From Apirhabdus apintestini (lineage in GTDB: Bacteria; Pseudomonadota; Gammaproteobacteria; Enterobacterales; Enterobacteriaceae), in contig CP138906.1 of the NCBI GenBank assembly GCA_033977085.1, positions 868,001 through 932,000 of the forward strand: a stretch of 64,000 bases of DNA, in the 5' to 3' direction. Within the stretch, counting starts at the first letter, position 1; the number at the start of each line of letters is the position of its first letter. A program made the translations under genes and the position numbers. Below are positions 45,401-54,639 of the stretch, in pieces. The notes below the pieces were generated by a model. That model was not told where the DNA came from and searched no databases. It saw only the letters and a list, made by a program, of their open reading frames with translations.

Positions 45401-45943
45401 GCACAATCTGCGTAGCCTGCGGCAGCAGGGGAGCAAACCGCGCGTAGGATGCGTAGTCGACGCCTTCCAGGCGAATGACATCAAGGCGATTGCCGACGTA
45501 ATGAAAACTATGGCAAGCGAGGTGGAATGGATTTTCTTTGGCGTCTGCCCGGAAGAGATCCGTCCTTATGTCCATGAAGTTCATGCATTCATTGATATTG
45601 ATGTGTATGCACAAAAGCTGGCGTCTTTAAATCTCGATCTGGCGCTGGCACCGGCAGCAGATACGCCGTTTAACGCACGGGCGGGGAATCGCCGTCTTCT
45701 GGAATTTGCCGCATGCCGCATTCCGGTGATTTGTAGCGACATAGCCTGCTATCGGATCGGCCAGCTACCGGTTACGCGTGTTGCCAATACGCCGGAAGCC
45801 TGGCGTGAAGCGATACGAATGCATCTGAGCGATTCTGACGCCAGCGCGGCCCAGGGGAGGCGCTTTATCAGGCACTCAACAACAGCTGGATGCTGCGGGA
45901 AGAGAATTTGGCTCGCTGGGTAAACGCCTGGTTACCTGAATAA
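42421..45943 (+). CDS. Large multi-domain glycosyltransferase (four frame breaks)
   Basis: About 1174 residues after repair. Residues 1-230: GT2 fold (VSILIPAYKSFWFETALRSA, EIIIGDDSPND, GEYVKFLYDDD). Middle: a second GT-A-like unit (WVLFVTSGSEIL, AVYADEFYAIDGKPLG, FRPDFNLDLLLSN). Then a third GT2 unit (LENTCYAHYELVIVAES, GEYVVFVDGS, SGDLMMVRKDAAFAIDGFD, NYDDVDFCLRMRQQG). The C-terminal 250 residues resemble a GT-B glycosyltransferase (PRVGCVVDAFQANDIKAI, RRLLEFAACRIPVICSD). Such proteins build O-antigen, capsule or flagellin glycans. Breaks near 42599 and 42634 (runs one short), 45200-45206 (GAGACTG for GAGCTG) and 45860 (GGGG one short). Start ATG 42421; GTG 42397 is an alternative. First gene of the glycan cluster. 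Confidence 0.85.
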
Positions 45944-46189
45944 TCTGCGGTTAATACTGTCCGGATAGCAGCCCATTACGGCTATCCGGGCAGCATCTCC
46001 TTACTATTTCCTCTGCACAATTTCCCTGCCGATAAGCTAAATTGCTTCATTATCAAATAAGCACTAAAAATGGCGGCTGTTTTATCAATTAGCGCAGACT
46101 GATAGCGTTAGCATAAGGTCAATTATTCCGCTATTTGTCTGGCATATCTAATTGTTACGATATCCGGATTATTGCTCCAAGAGTTTGCG

Positions 46190-47305
46190 ATGACCCAACC
46201 AATTACCGTCACCAGTCCGCTCCTTCCTCCTCTGGAGGAGTTCATTCCCTATTTAGAAAAAATCTGGGAAAACAAACAGCTCACCAATAATGGGCCTTTT
46301 CATCAGCAATTGGAGTCGGCGCTGGCGGATTACCTCGGCGTTGAACATCTTTGCCTATTTAATAATGGCACGATGGCGCTACTCACGGCCCTGCAGGCGC
46401 TGCGCATAACCGGGGAAGTCATTACCACGCCTTACTCTTTTGTCGCGACATCGCATTCGTTAATGTGGAATGGATTAACGCCCGTCTTTGTTGATATCGA
46501 CCCTACTACCTGTAATCTCGATCCTGAAAAAATAGAGCAGGCTATCACGCCACAAACGTCTGCGATTATGCCTGTGCATTGTTATGGTATTCCCTGTGAG
46601 GTTGAACGCATTCAGCAGATTGCGGATATGTATGGCCTAAAAGTGATTTACGATGCTGCCCATGCATTTGGCGTAAAGCTAAACGGTGAAAGTATCCTTC
46701 GGTATGGTGATTTATCGATATTAAGTTTTCACGCTACTAAAGTCTTTAATACCATTGAAGGTGGCGCGATTATTTGTCCGGATGCAAAAACAAAGCAGCG
46801 AATTGATTATCTTAAAAACTTTGGCTTTGCGAATGAAACCACCGTTGTGGCGACCGGCATTAACGGAAAAATGAATGAAGTGCAGGCGGCGTTTGGGCTT
46901 TTACAGCTTCAACATATTGATAAAGCGATTCAGGAAAGGCATCGGGTAACAGATTATTATCGTGATGCGCTACGCGACGTCCCCGGTATTAAATGTTTTT
47001 CTATTCCGAAACAGGTTGAATGGAATTCATCGTATTTTCCTGTATTAGTGACAAAAGAGTATCCTTTAAGCCGGGACGCACTCTATCAACATCTTAAAAA
47101 TAACAACATCCTGACGAGACGGTATTTTTATCCCTTGATTAGTGATTTCTCGATGTATCGCTCTGTATCAGAAAAATATCCAGAGGCAAATCACATAGCC
47201 GATAATATATTATGCCTCCCGGTTTACCCACAACTTTTACATAATGAACAGATGACTATTTGTCAACTTATTAACAAACCAGGAAAGAGTCTAACTATAT
47301 TTTAA
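46190..47305 (+). CDS. DegT/DnrJ/EryC1-type sugar aminotransferase
   Basis: PLP-dependent aminotransferase making a nucleotide-linked amino-deoxysugar. Intact, about 371 residues from ATG 46190 (MTQPITVTSPLLPPLEEFIP). PLP features are NGTMALLTAL, YDAAHAFGVK and the Schiff-base lysine in LSFHATKVFNTIEGG. The substrate region YGIPCEVERIQ resembles VioA/FdtB/QdtB enzymes, which make dTDP-4-amino-4,6-dideoxyglucose or 3-amino sugars, but the exact sugar cannot be told. No dTDP-glucose synthase genes are nearby. A TTG further upstream in frame is less likely as start. It likely supplies the amino sugar used by the neighbouring glycosyltransferases. Confidence 0.88.
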   Translation: MTQPITVTSPLLPPLEEFIPYLEKIWENKQLTNNGPFHQQLESALADYLGVEHLCLFNNGTMALLTALQALRITGEVITTPYSFVATSHSLMWNGLTPVFVDIDPTTCNLDPEKIEQAITPQTSAIMPVHCYGIPCEVERIQQIADMYGLKVIYDAAHAFGVKLNGESILRYGDLSILSFHATKVFNTIEGGAIICPDAKTKQRIDYLKNFGFANETTVVATGINGKMNEVQAAFGLLQLQHIDKAIQERHRVTDYYRDALRDVPGIKCFSIPKQVEWNSSYFPVLVTKEYPLSRDALYQHLKNNNILTRRYFYPLISDFSMYRSVSEKYPEANHIADNILCLPVYPQLLHNEQMTICQLINKPGKSLTIF

Positions 47306-47374
47306 TAGTTGTGATTTATACTGGGTTTTGTAATGTGATTGCTTTTGGTAAATTTATCTTTAATGGGCTTTGTA

Positions 47375-48644
47375 ATGATTAATGTATTAATCGTTCCAGC
47401 AGGAACGGAGATTGGTAGAGAAATTTGGTTTTCACTACGGCATGAAAAATCAATTAAGTTATTCCTTGCTGGTTCTGATTATGATAACCATGCTCAATAT
47501 TATAATGATGAATATTATGTCTTGCCCCATATAGACCAAGCTGGATGGGTTGATACTTTAAATTATTTTGTTCAGAAATATTCTATAGAATATATATTTC
47601 CTGCTCATGATGATGTTTTATTAGAATATAAAAGACATGAACATGAAATTGGTGCAAAAATAATTTCTCCAGATCTTGATTGCTGTGAGATTACTCGCTT
47701 TAAAAGCCTTACTTATAAAAAGTTAGAAAGTGTCATTGCTGTGCCTCGGGTCTATTTATCTATTGATGAGATTGAGAAGTGGCCTGTTTTTGTGAAACCG
47801 GATCGTGGACAGGGCTCTCAAGGTACAGCTATCTTTTATGATAAGGTTGGTTTGGAAAACCACCTTAAGTGTATTGATGGTTTGATTATTAGTGATTATC
47901 TCCCAGTGCGATGAATATACAGTAGATTGTTTTAGTCAGCGTAATGGTAAGGTTATTTACTCTCAGGCCAGGACGCGAGAGAGAGTTCGCGCAGGAATAT
48001 CTATGGGTTCCAAAACTATAGAACTGGCTGGTATTAAACAGTTAGCGCAAAAGATTTCTGATGAATTAAATTTATTTGGAGCATGGTTTTTTCAATTAAA
48101 AAAATCTACAGAAAATGTATTGACCTTACTTGAAGTGGCTCCTCGTATAGCTGGGACAATGGCCGTAAATCGTATTAGAGGGATTAATTTTCCGTTATTA
48201 TCACTGTATGAGCATAGTAATATTCCAGTAAAAATTCGTTATCTTAATAAGAACGTAAGGATAAGCCGAGCTTTATCAAATAAATTTAAAATTGATATTA
48301 AATATACAAGTGTGTATATAGATTTTGATGATACATTAGTTGTTAAAGGGAAGCTTTGGCTTCCATTGATTAAGTTCATCTTTCAATGCATTAATAATAA
48401 CATACCTTGTTATTTAATAACCCGTCATTATGGGGATATAATTGGTAAATTAAAATACTGGAGATTAAGTGATGTTTTTGAAAAAGTAATTCATTTGACT
48501 AACGGTGAAAGGAAGTCTGATTTTATTAAAGATGAAAATTCGATATTTATAGATGACTCTTTTCAGGAACGAGAAGAGGTTTATAACCAATTGGGTATAA
48601 ATTGCTTTGATCTTAGTATGTTAGATGCGTTATTAGAAGATTAG
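47375..48644 (+). CDS. ATP-grasp ligase fused to a HAD-like domain (one frame break)
   Basis: N-terminal 300 residues form a carbamoyl-phosphate-synthase-like ATP-grasp enzyme: INVLIVPAGTEIGREIWFSL, YIFPAHDDVLLEY, PVFVKPDRGQGSQGT and LTLLEVAPRIAGTMAVNR. The C-terminal 110 residues look like a HAD domain: VYIDFDDTLVVKG (DxDxT motif), ITRHYGD and SIFIDDSFQEREEV (late acidic motif). The frame breaks near 47905 (CCAGTGCGATGAA, one base too many), restoring LPGDEYTVDCFS. Repaired length is 422. AT-rich, unlike its neighbours. ATP-grasp enzymes in glycan clusters often amidate or carboxylate sugars; this function is inferred only from context. Confidence 0.8.
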
Positions 48645-48722
48645 GTATTCTGGCTTAATCTTTTATTTCATTATAGAAAGTTAATTTATAATCGGAAAGA
48701 GTGTTTTAAGTATTGGTAAGTG

Positions 48723-49963
48723 TCAAGTTAAAATATAATCCCGATTAAGTGTAATATTATTTTTAAAAATCCATCTGATTTTGGGCATATTTTTTAAAGA
48801 AAAATATTCTTGATATGTATATGCCCTCAATGGTAAATCATATATTAGATATTTTTTTGCGAGAGAATAAAATTCATCCATTTTTATTGGATATGGTTCT
48901 TGATCTAAAAAACCAATGAGACTATTCTCTATATCACTAGAATCAATACAGTAAGAATATCCAAGATCATCAAATCGATCTGCATTAAAAGCTACATCAT
49001 GAATTTGGATTGCTATTTTTCCTGCCAGAGATGCCTCTATTAGAGCAGTTGAGGTGAACGACAGAAAGATATCATATTCTTCAATAACTTCATTAATTTC
49101 TTCGTTACATATAATAGGAAATAGCTCGAGATAAGCAGCACCTTTCTCCCATGGATGTGGCTTATAGGAGATTTGATATCCAATTGAAGCTAATTCTTCT
49201 TGAATTTTCATTATTAGAGATAAATAAATGTCATGTTGATTTTTATTATATTTAAACCAAGGTTGACCTAAGAAACAGATTTTCCTATTTATAACTCTTG
49301 GCGTACTTTTTTTATTTTCCTATAAAATCCTCCTATTTGTACCTTTTCCGGTTCCTGACCGGATTCAATAAGTATTCTCCGTTGTATCTCATCGTAACAA
49401 AGTGATATATCGCATATCATTCCATCAGTAATTGACTGAGATGAGACTGGATAAAAATATTCCATGCTGGATGCAAACAGTGCGGATGTTAGCGTTACTA
49501 GCTATTTGGCAAAGAATGTTTCCAATAGGTAAAGAATCTTTATCGACAATCATTATAGAGTTATTAATCTTTAATGTGGATAATGTTTCTAATAATTTAT
49601 TACTCGATTTTATAATTCTATTATCATTTTTTCTCAAGAAACCCGTATAAACATCCCTCCAGAGAGTACCGCTTGGAATATAATCAATAGAATATTTTAA
49701 GCAAAATGCAAGTTGAGCTGGTCCTCCAATTATACAAACTTCTTCTTTAGGTAGGGAAAAAATTAAATCACGAAATCGGTGTCCTAAGAAAAAAATCTTT
49801 TTCCGGCTTTAGGGCATATGGCTGGATTAAAGAGTTTTGTAATATAATCATAAAATAAATGTGGGCAATTATTTTTGTAATTTATTATTACACTATCTTT
49901 AAAATTTGGTAATAGTTCTCCTCTAATATTGGTAGTTTTATATATTTCAGAGATATTGAACAT
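48723..49963 (-). CDS. KPHP-motif surface-polysaccharide glycosyltransferase (three frame breaks)
   Basis: About 413 residues after repair, starting MFNISEIYKTTNIRGELLPN at 49963. Features of GT-B capsule or sialyl/polysialyl-type transferases are ICIIGGPAQ-like, RTVCIQHGIF, FLGQPWFKYNKNQHD, YKPHPWEKGA and LSFTSTALIEASLAGKI. Breaks near 49800 (seven T, eight expected), 49456 (five T, four expected) and 49310 (seven A, eight expected), all in homopolymers. Very AT-rich. Convergent with the ATP-grasp gene. The acceptor and donor sugar are unknown; an N-acetylneuraminate-like donor is one possibility. Confidence 0.72.
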
Positions 49964-51467
49964 TTTTTACAGTCCTAAATTATTATTTATGTATATAAAT
50001 GAGAATTATTATCATGTATATGATTCTATTTTACCATTAAAGATATTTTACTATAAAAGCTAACGTCTAATACCTCGATATGAAGGCGAATTTTCCTGTA
50101 TTTCACGATAGTGAACTAATGGCTTAGTTAGTTTGAGTATGTTTCAAGGAGGCTATTTACTAGTTAAATTTTTATATTTCTTTAGCTCATAATATTTTGA
50201 ATGGCCGTTAGCTAATAATATTAGTTTGCTTGCTTTACTATTTTTATAACATCAGAAGTGCTAAAGGAGAAATATATTCATTACAATTCTGCAGTCAGTT
50301 ATTAATGGTTTTTTTGTGTGCTATTATACCGTTGAACAATCTCGTGTTCAGATATTCATCGCGAAAGTGAACATTAAAATTCTCAATAAATCCGAACTTA
50401 GTGGAGCTAACCGATTAGATTAGATAGTGCTCCACGTTATGATCAAAGAAATATTTATCCGGATCGTAATAGGTAAATTTAAGGCCTGATTGGTTTTATT
50501 AATACCCGATATTCATGAGCCAGCTTCATATGGTCCGGGATTCTTGATACACATGCATCTGAAATCCTGAAGGCGGTATTGTCAGTTAAGAACTTTTTCG
50601 TATAATTATTTACTCAGTTATGGATTTAATTAAATCGTCACTGGCTAATGTGACCATAAATTTAACGGTAAGGTCACTTTCTGGAGCCTCTTGGTTTATA
50701 GCGGCTCATGCATTTTATACTCAGATTATTAAGATGGTCATATGATAGATTTCTTTTGCTATTAATGTAGAGGTCTTCTTGACGCTTAGTTATCTGCTCC
50801 ACCGGTAACCAGAATAGAGATATTCAGACATCAATTAAGTGAGGCGTGCAGATAGTGGGTAAATGTGTGTTAGCAATTGAAAGTTGAGTATCATAATATC
50901 AGGTTAGCAGTAATAAACTGGTCAGGACTGTAAGCATGATATTGCTATGGATTAGTTACCTCACTTATGTCTTCCAGGGCTGCTCATTTCTAGTCTGCAG
51001 ATAGATCTCTCACCTCTAAGCCACTTAAAGCGCTCTCTTATCTCGCATAGCTTTGGTGAGCAGTATCTAGAGGAGGATCTTATTCTGTTCTGGTGGCTTA
51101 AGGTGTCTTACTTCTGATATTTCCATACCGTCAAACTTCTTGTGCCGCGATTAGGAATGGTGACTTAAATAGCAGAATCCAGGCAGATCCCAGATTCCAG
51201 CTTTATGGAGGATACTGTTCACCTGTTCATCGAAAAACTTTTTCATGGTGATGTCTCAAATTATTAATGAAGATATTCCTAACATCGCCATATATTAACC
51301 AATAAGATGTGAGTCTTTTGTTTTTAAAATCGAAAGCTGGTTTATGTAAATGATTGTCGATCGTTAAGCTAATGAATTGAAATTGGTTAATAATGTAATT
51401 CTTCGAAATTAGTAGTTTTCTTATTAAGTTATAATTGTACAGGTAGCTTTGAATTTAACTCATAACG
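49964..51467. other. AT-rich non-coding region with transposon debris
   Basis: About 1.5 kb without an intact gene, AT-rich and full of stops in all frames. The only identifiable content is the IS3-type relic at about 51025-51246. The rest may be old mobile DNA left by the event that placed the glycan island here. Confidence 0.6.
51025..51246 (-). pseudogene. Decayed IS3-family OrfA relic
   Basis: From 51246 the minus strand reads MKKFFDEQVNSILHKAG, resembling the start of IS3-type OrfA (MKKRFSDEQIISILREAEAG). After lost frame, KKFDGMEISEVRHLK and LLTKAMRDKRAL correspond to the usual KKYGGMEVSDARRLK and LLAEAMLDKEAL. Multiple internal stops and substitutions show real decay. Confidence 0.6.
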
Positions 51468-52842
51468 CTACTGTGTAAACTTTTTACTTTGTCGCTTCCT
51501 CACTGCCTTAATACCAGACACCTCACTTTCCACCCAGCCGTCGGCGAGCCGTGTGGTTAATTTATCGCCGATGCTTAACTGCGTTGTCGCTTTTAACAGC
51601 TTGCCGTCTGGCAGTGCGGTGACGCTATAGCCGCGTGCGAGTGTGGCAAGTGGGCTAACGGCTTCGAGATGAACAAGGGCATTGCCAAAGCGCTCGCGCG
51701 TTGCGCCGAGCTGCTGCGTGATTCGCTGTGTCAGGCGATATTCTACCTGTTTTAGCTGCGCGCTGGCGCGCTGCACGCGAGCGCCGGGATGCTGTAATTC
51801 CAGGCGTCGCGTTGTTCGCTGCAGGCGCTCGCGCAGGCGCTTACTCTTTTCTTCCAGCGCGCTTTCCATTCGCTGGCGCAGACGCAAAAGCTGAGTTTGC
51901 TGACGTGCCAGCCTTAACTGCGGATGCTGTTGCTGAAGGCGGTGATATAAACGCATAAAGCGGCTATCTCGCCCGGCCAGGTAATAATCCATCGCCATTT
52001 CCATGCGTTCTTGCTGAGTTTGCAGCCGGCGTAAAGTTCGGCCTGGCTACGGCTCACCAGTTCGGCAGCGGCGGAGGGGTTGGTGCGCGCAAATCGGCGA
52101 CGAAATCTGCGATAGTGACATCGGTTTCATGCCCGACGGCGCTGATTATTGGGAGGCGGCTGGCGAAAATCGCGCGCGCGACGCGTTCGTCGTTAAAGCT
52201 CCACAAATCTTCCAGCGATCCGCCGCCGCGGCCTACGATCAATACATCGCATTCCGCGCGTCGGTTAGCGGTTTCGATAGCCTGCACGATTTGTGGCGGT
52301 GCGTCCGCGCCCTGAACGGCAGTCGGGTAAACGATGACGGGTAAGCCAGGATCGCGCCGCCGGAGAATATGCAGAATATCGTGCAGCGCGGCACCGGTTT
52401 TCGAGGTAATAACCCCCACGCAGCGTGCAGGCGAGGGAAGCGGCTGTTTATGCGCCTGGGCAAAAAGCCCCTCGGCTTCCAAACGCTGCTTCAACTGCTC
52501 ATATTGCTGCTGCAACAACCCGGCGCCCGCAGGCTGCATACTCTCAGCGATGATTTGATAGTCACCGCGCGGTTCATACAGCGTTACGCTGGCGCGCACC
52601 AAGACCTGCTGACCGCTTTGTGGAGAAAATGTCACCCGGCGATTGCTATTGCGGAACATTGCGCAGCGCACCTGGGCAGTATTATCTTTCAGCGTAAAAT
52701 ACCAGTGCCCGGATGCCGGGCGCGTGAAATTCGATATCTCGCCCTGAATCCAGATAAGCCCCATTTCAGCGTCAAGAAGCTGGCGCACGGCCTGGTTCAG
52801 GCGACTAACGGTAAATACGGTAGCGGGGAGCGATTGTGGCAT
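51468..52842 (-). CDS. xseA: Exodeoxyribonuclease VII large subunit (two frame breaks)
   Basis: Single-strand exonuclease. The N-terminal OB-fold (VFTVSRLNQAVRQLLDAEMG, WIQGEISNFTRPASGHWYF), catalytic core (VGVITSKTGAALHDILH, VGRGGGSLEDLWSFNDE, SAVGHETDVTIADFVADLRA) and long coiled-coil C-terminus are present. Start at 52842 (MPQSLPATVFTV). Breaks near 52078 (CCCC one short, restoring APTPSAAAELVSRSQAEL) and 52033 (TTT one short, restoring LRRLQTQQERMEMAMDYY). Repaired length is 458 (E. coli 456). Divergent from guaB as in E. coli. Confidence 0.95.
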
Positions 52843-52930
52843 GTGAGCGAGATCAAGTTTTTTAACAGCGGGTTATCCGATTGATACTACCGCTCTTGGC
52901 GCTGAAGGCAAGGATTTTGATAAAAAAGTG

Positions 52931-52959
52931 TAGATGCAATCGATTACCGCCTGTATAAT
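52931..52959 (+). promoter_or_regulatory. guaB promoter with PurR-like box
   Basis: Perfect -10 TATAAT at 52954-52959 with a weak -35 (TAGATG, 52931-52936) at 17 bases. TGCAATCGATTACCGC (52935-52950) in the spacer resembles the PurR box in the E. coli guaBA promoter. Repression by PurR is inferred. Confidence 0.7.
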
Positions 52960-53008
52960 GCCGCGGCAATATTTTATCTGTTCCCACCACCCTGGACGAG
53001 ATATTGCC

Positions 53009-54475
53009 ATGCTACGTATCGCTAAAGAAGCTCTGACGTTTGACGACGTTCTCCTTGTTCCCGCTCACTCTACCGTTCTGCCAAACACGGCCGATCTCAG
53101 TACCCAACTCACTAAAACTATTCGTCTTAATATTCCGATGCTGTCCGCTGCTATGGATACCGTTACCGAGGCGCGTCTGGCGATTGCGCTGGCGCAGGAA
53201 GGCGGGATGGGATTTATTCATAAAAATATGTCTATTGAACGTCAGGCGGAAGAAGTGCGCCGCGTGAAAAAACACGAAAGCGGCGTGGTGACCGACCCCC
53301 AAACCGTTTTACCAGGCACTACGCTGCAGGAAGTTAAGGCATTAACCGAGCGTAATGGCTTTGCCGGATATCCGGTAGTCACCGAAGAGAATGAACTGGT
53401 GGGTATCATCACCGGGCGTGATGTGCGTTTTGTTACCGATTTGAGCCAGCCTGTGAGCGCCTACATGACGCCGAAAGATCGTATGGTAACGGTGCGGGAA
53501 GGCGAAGCGCGCGACGTCGTACTAACGAAAATGCATGAAAAACGCGTGGAAAAAGCGCTGGTTGTCGACGACAGTTTTCACCTGCTTGGCATGATTACCG
53601 TTAAAGATTTCCAGAAGGCTGAACGTAAACCCCATGCCTGTAAAGATGAGCATGGCCGTTTGCGGGTTGGCGCTGCGGTAGGCGCAGGAGCAGGGAATGA
53701 AGAGCGAATCGATGCGTTAGTCGCCGCCGGCGTTGATATATTGCTGATTGACTCTTCCCATGGCCATTCGGAAGGGGTACTGCAGCGTATTCGCGAGACG
53801 CGCGCTAAATATCCGGAACTGCAGATTATCGGCGGTAATGTGGCAACGGCGGCGGGCGCGCGGGCGCTGGCAAATGCGGGCGTCAGCGCGGTTAAAGTCG
53901 GCATTGGTCCGGGTTCCATTTGCACCACGCGGATCGTTACCGGCGTTGGCGTGCCTCAAATCACCGCCGTTTCCGATGCGGTAGAAGCGCTGGAAGGCAC
54001 CGGCATTCCGGTTATCGCCGACGGGGGCATTCGCTTTTCGGGCGATATCGCCAAGGCTATCGCCGCAGGCGCCAGTGCGGTAATGGTAGGGGAATGCTTG
54101 CCGGAACGGAAGAATCACCCGGTGAGATTGAGCTCGTATCAGGGGCGTTCGTTTAAATCTTATCGTGGAATGGGGTCGTTAGGCGCAATGTCCAAAGGAT
54201 CGTCAGATCGTTATTTCCAGAGCGATAACGCTGCGGATAAGCTGGTGCCTGAAGGGATTGAAGGCCGGGTGGCGTATAAAGGGCGTCTGAAAGAGATAGT
54301 GCACCAGCAAATGGGCGGCCTGCGCTCCTGTATGGGGCTGACCGGCTGTGGTACGATTGATGCCCTGCGCACGCGGGCGGAGTTCGTCCGCATCAGCGGC
54401 GCGGGGATTCAGGAAAGCCACGTTCACGACGTGACGATTACCAAAGAGTCGCCTAACTATCGTCTTGGGTCCTGA
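53009..54475 (+). CDS. guaB: IMP dehydrogenase (two compensating frame breaks)
   Basis: Oxidises IMP to XMP for GMP synthesis. 488 residues from ATG 53009 (MLRIAKEALTFDDVLL), as in E. coli. CBS pair (AYMTPKDRMVTV...), catalytic Cys in GSICTTRIVTGVG, flap region ending CTGCGTIDAL-like. The frame is open, but residues about 362-377 read GECLPERKNHPVRLSS where the family has G-MLAGTEESPGEIEL. A missing G near 54090 and an extra C at 54130-54136 (GAGCTCG for GAGCTG) cancel out. Without correction the protein would carry a wrong 15-residue stretch. First gene of guaBA. Confidence 0.97.
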   Translation: MLRIAKEALTFDDVLLVPAHSTVLPNTADLSTQLTKTIRLNIPMLSAAMDTVTEARLAIALAQEGGMGFIHKNMSIERQAEEVRRVKKHESGVVTDPQTVLPGTTLQEVKALTERNGFAGYPVVTEENELVGIITGRDVRFVTDLSQPVSAYMTPKDRMVTVREGEARDVVLTKMHEKRVEKALVVDDSFHLLGMITVKDFQKAERKPHACKDEHGRLRVGAAVGAGAGNEERIDALVAAGVDILLIDSSHGHSEGVLQRIRETRAKYPELQIIGGNVATAAGARALANAGVSAVKVGIGPGSICTTRIVTGVGVPQITAVSDAVEALEGTGIPVIADGGIRFSGDIAKAIAAGASAVMVGECLPERKNHPVRLSSYQGRSFKSYRGMGSLGAMSKGSSDRYFQSDNAADKLVPEGIEGRVAYKGRLKEIVHQQMGGLRSCMGLTGCGTIDALRTRAEFVRISGAGIQESHVHDVTITKESPNYRLGS

Positions 54476-54639
54476 TTTTTATTCGGCGCAGGGTCATATA
54501 CAATGCCGTGCGCCGACAAACTGGCTTCTCGCTTGCGGTCTCCATGGCGAGAACACGCTCCCGCCGTCCCCGATTTTATGCTGCAGGAAAATATCGGGTG
54601 ATTTACTTTAGATTGCTACTTGCCTCGGAATAAGCGTCA

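Noticed and set aside
46172..46190. TTG at 46172 as start of the aminotransferase
   Set aside because: ATG 46190 matches the family start better and the upstream codons (LQEFA) show no conservation I can identify.
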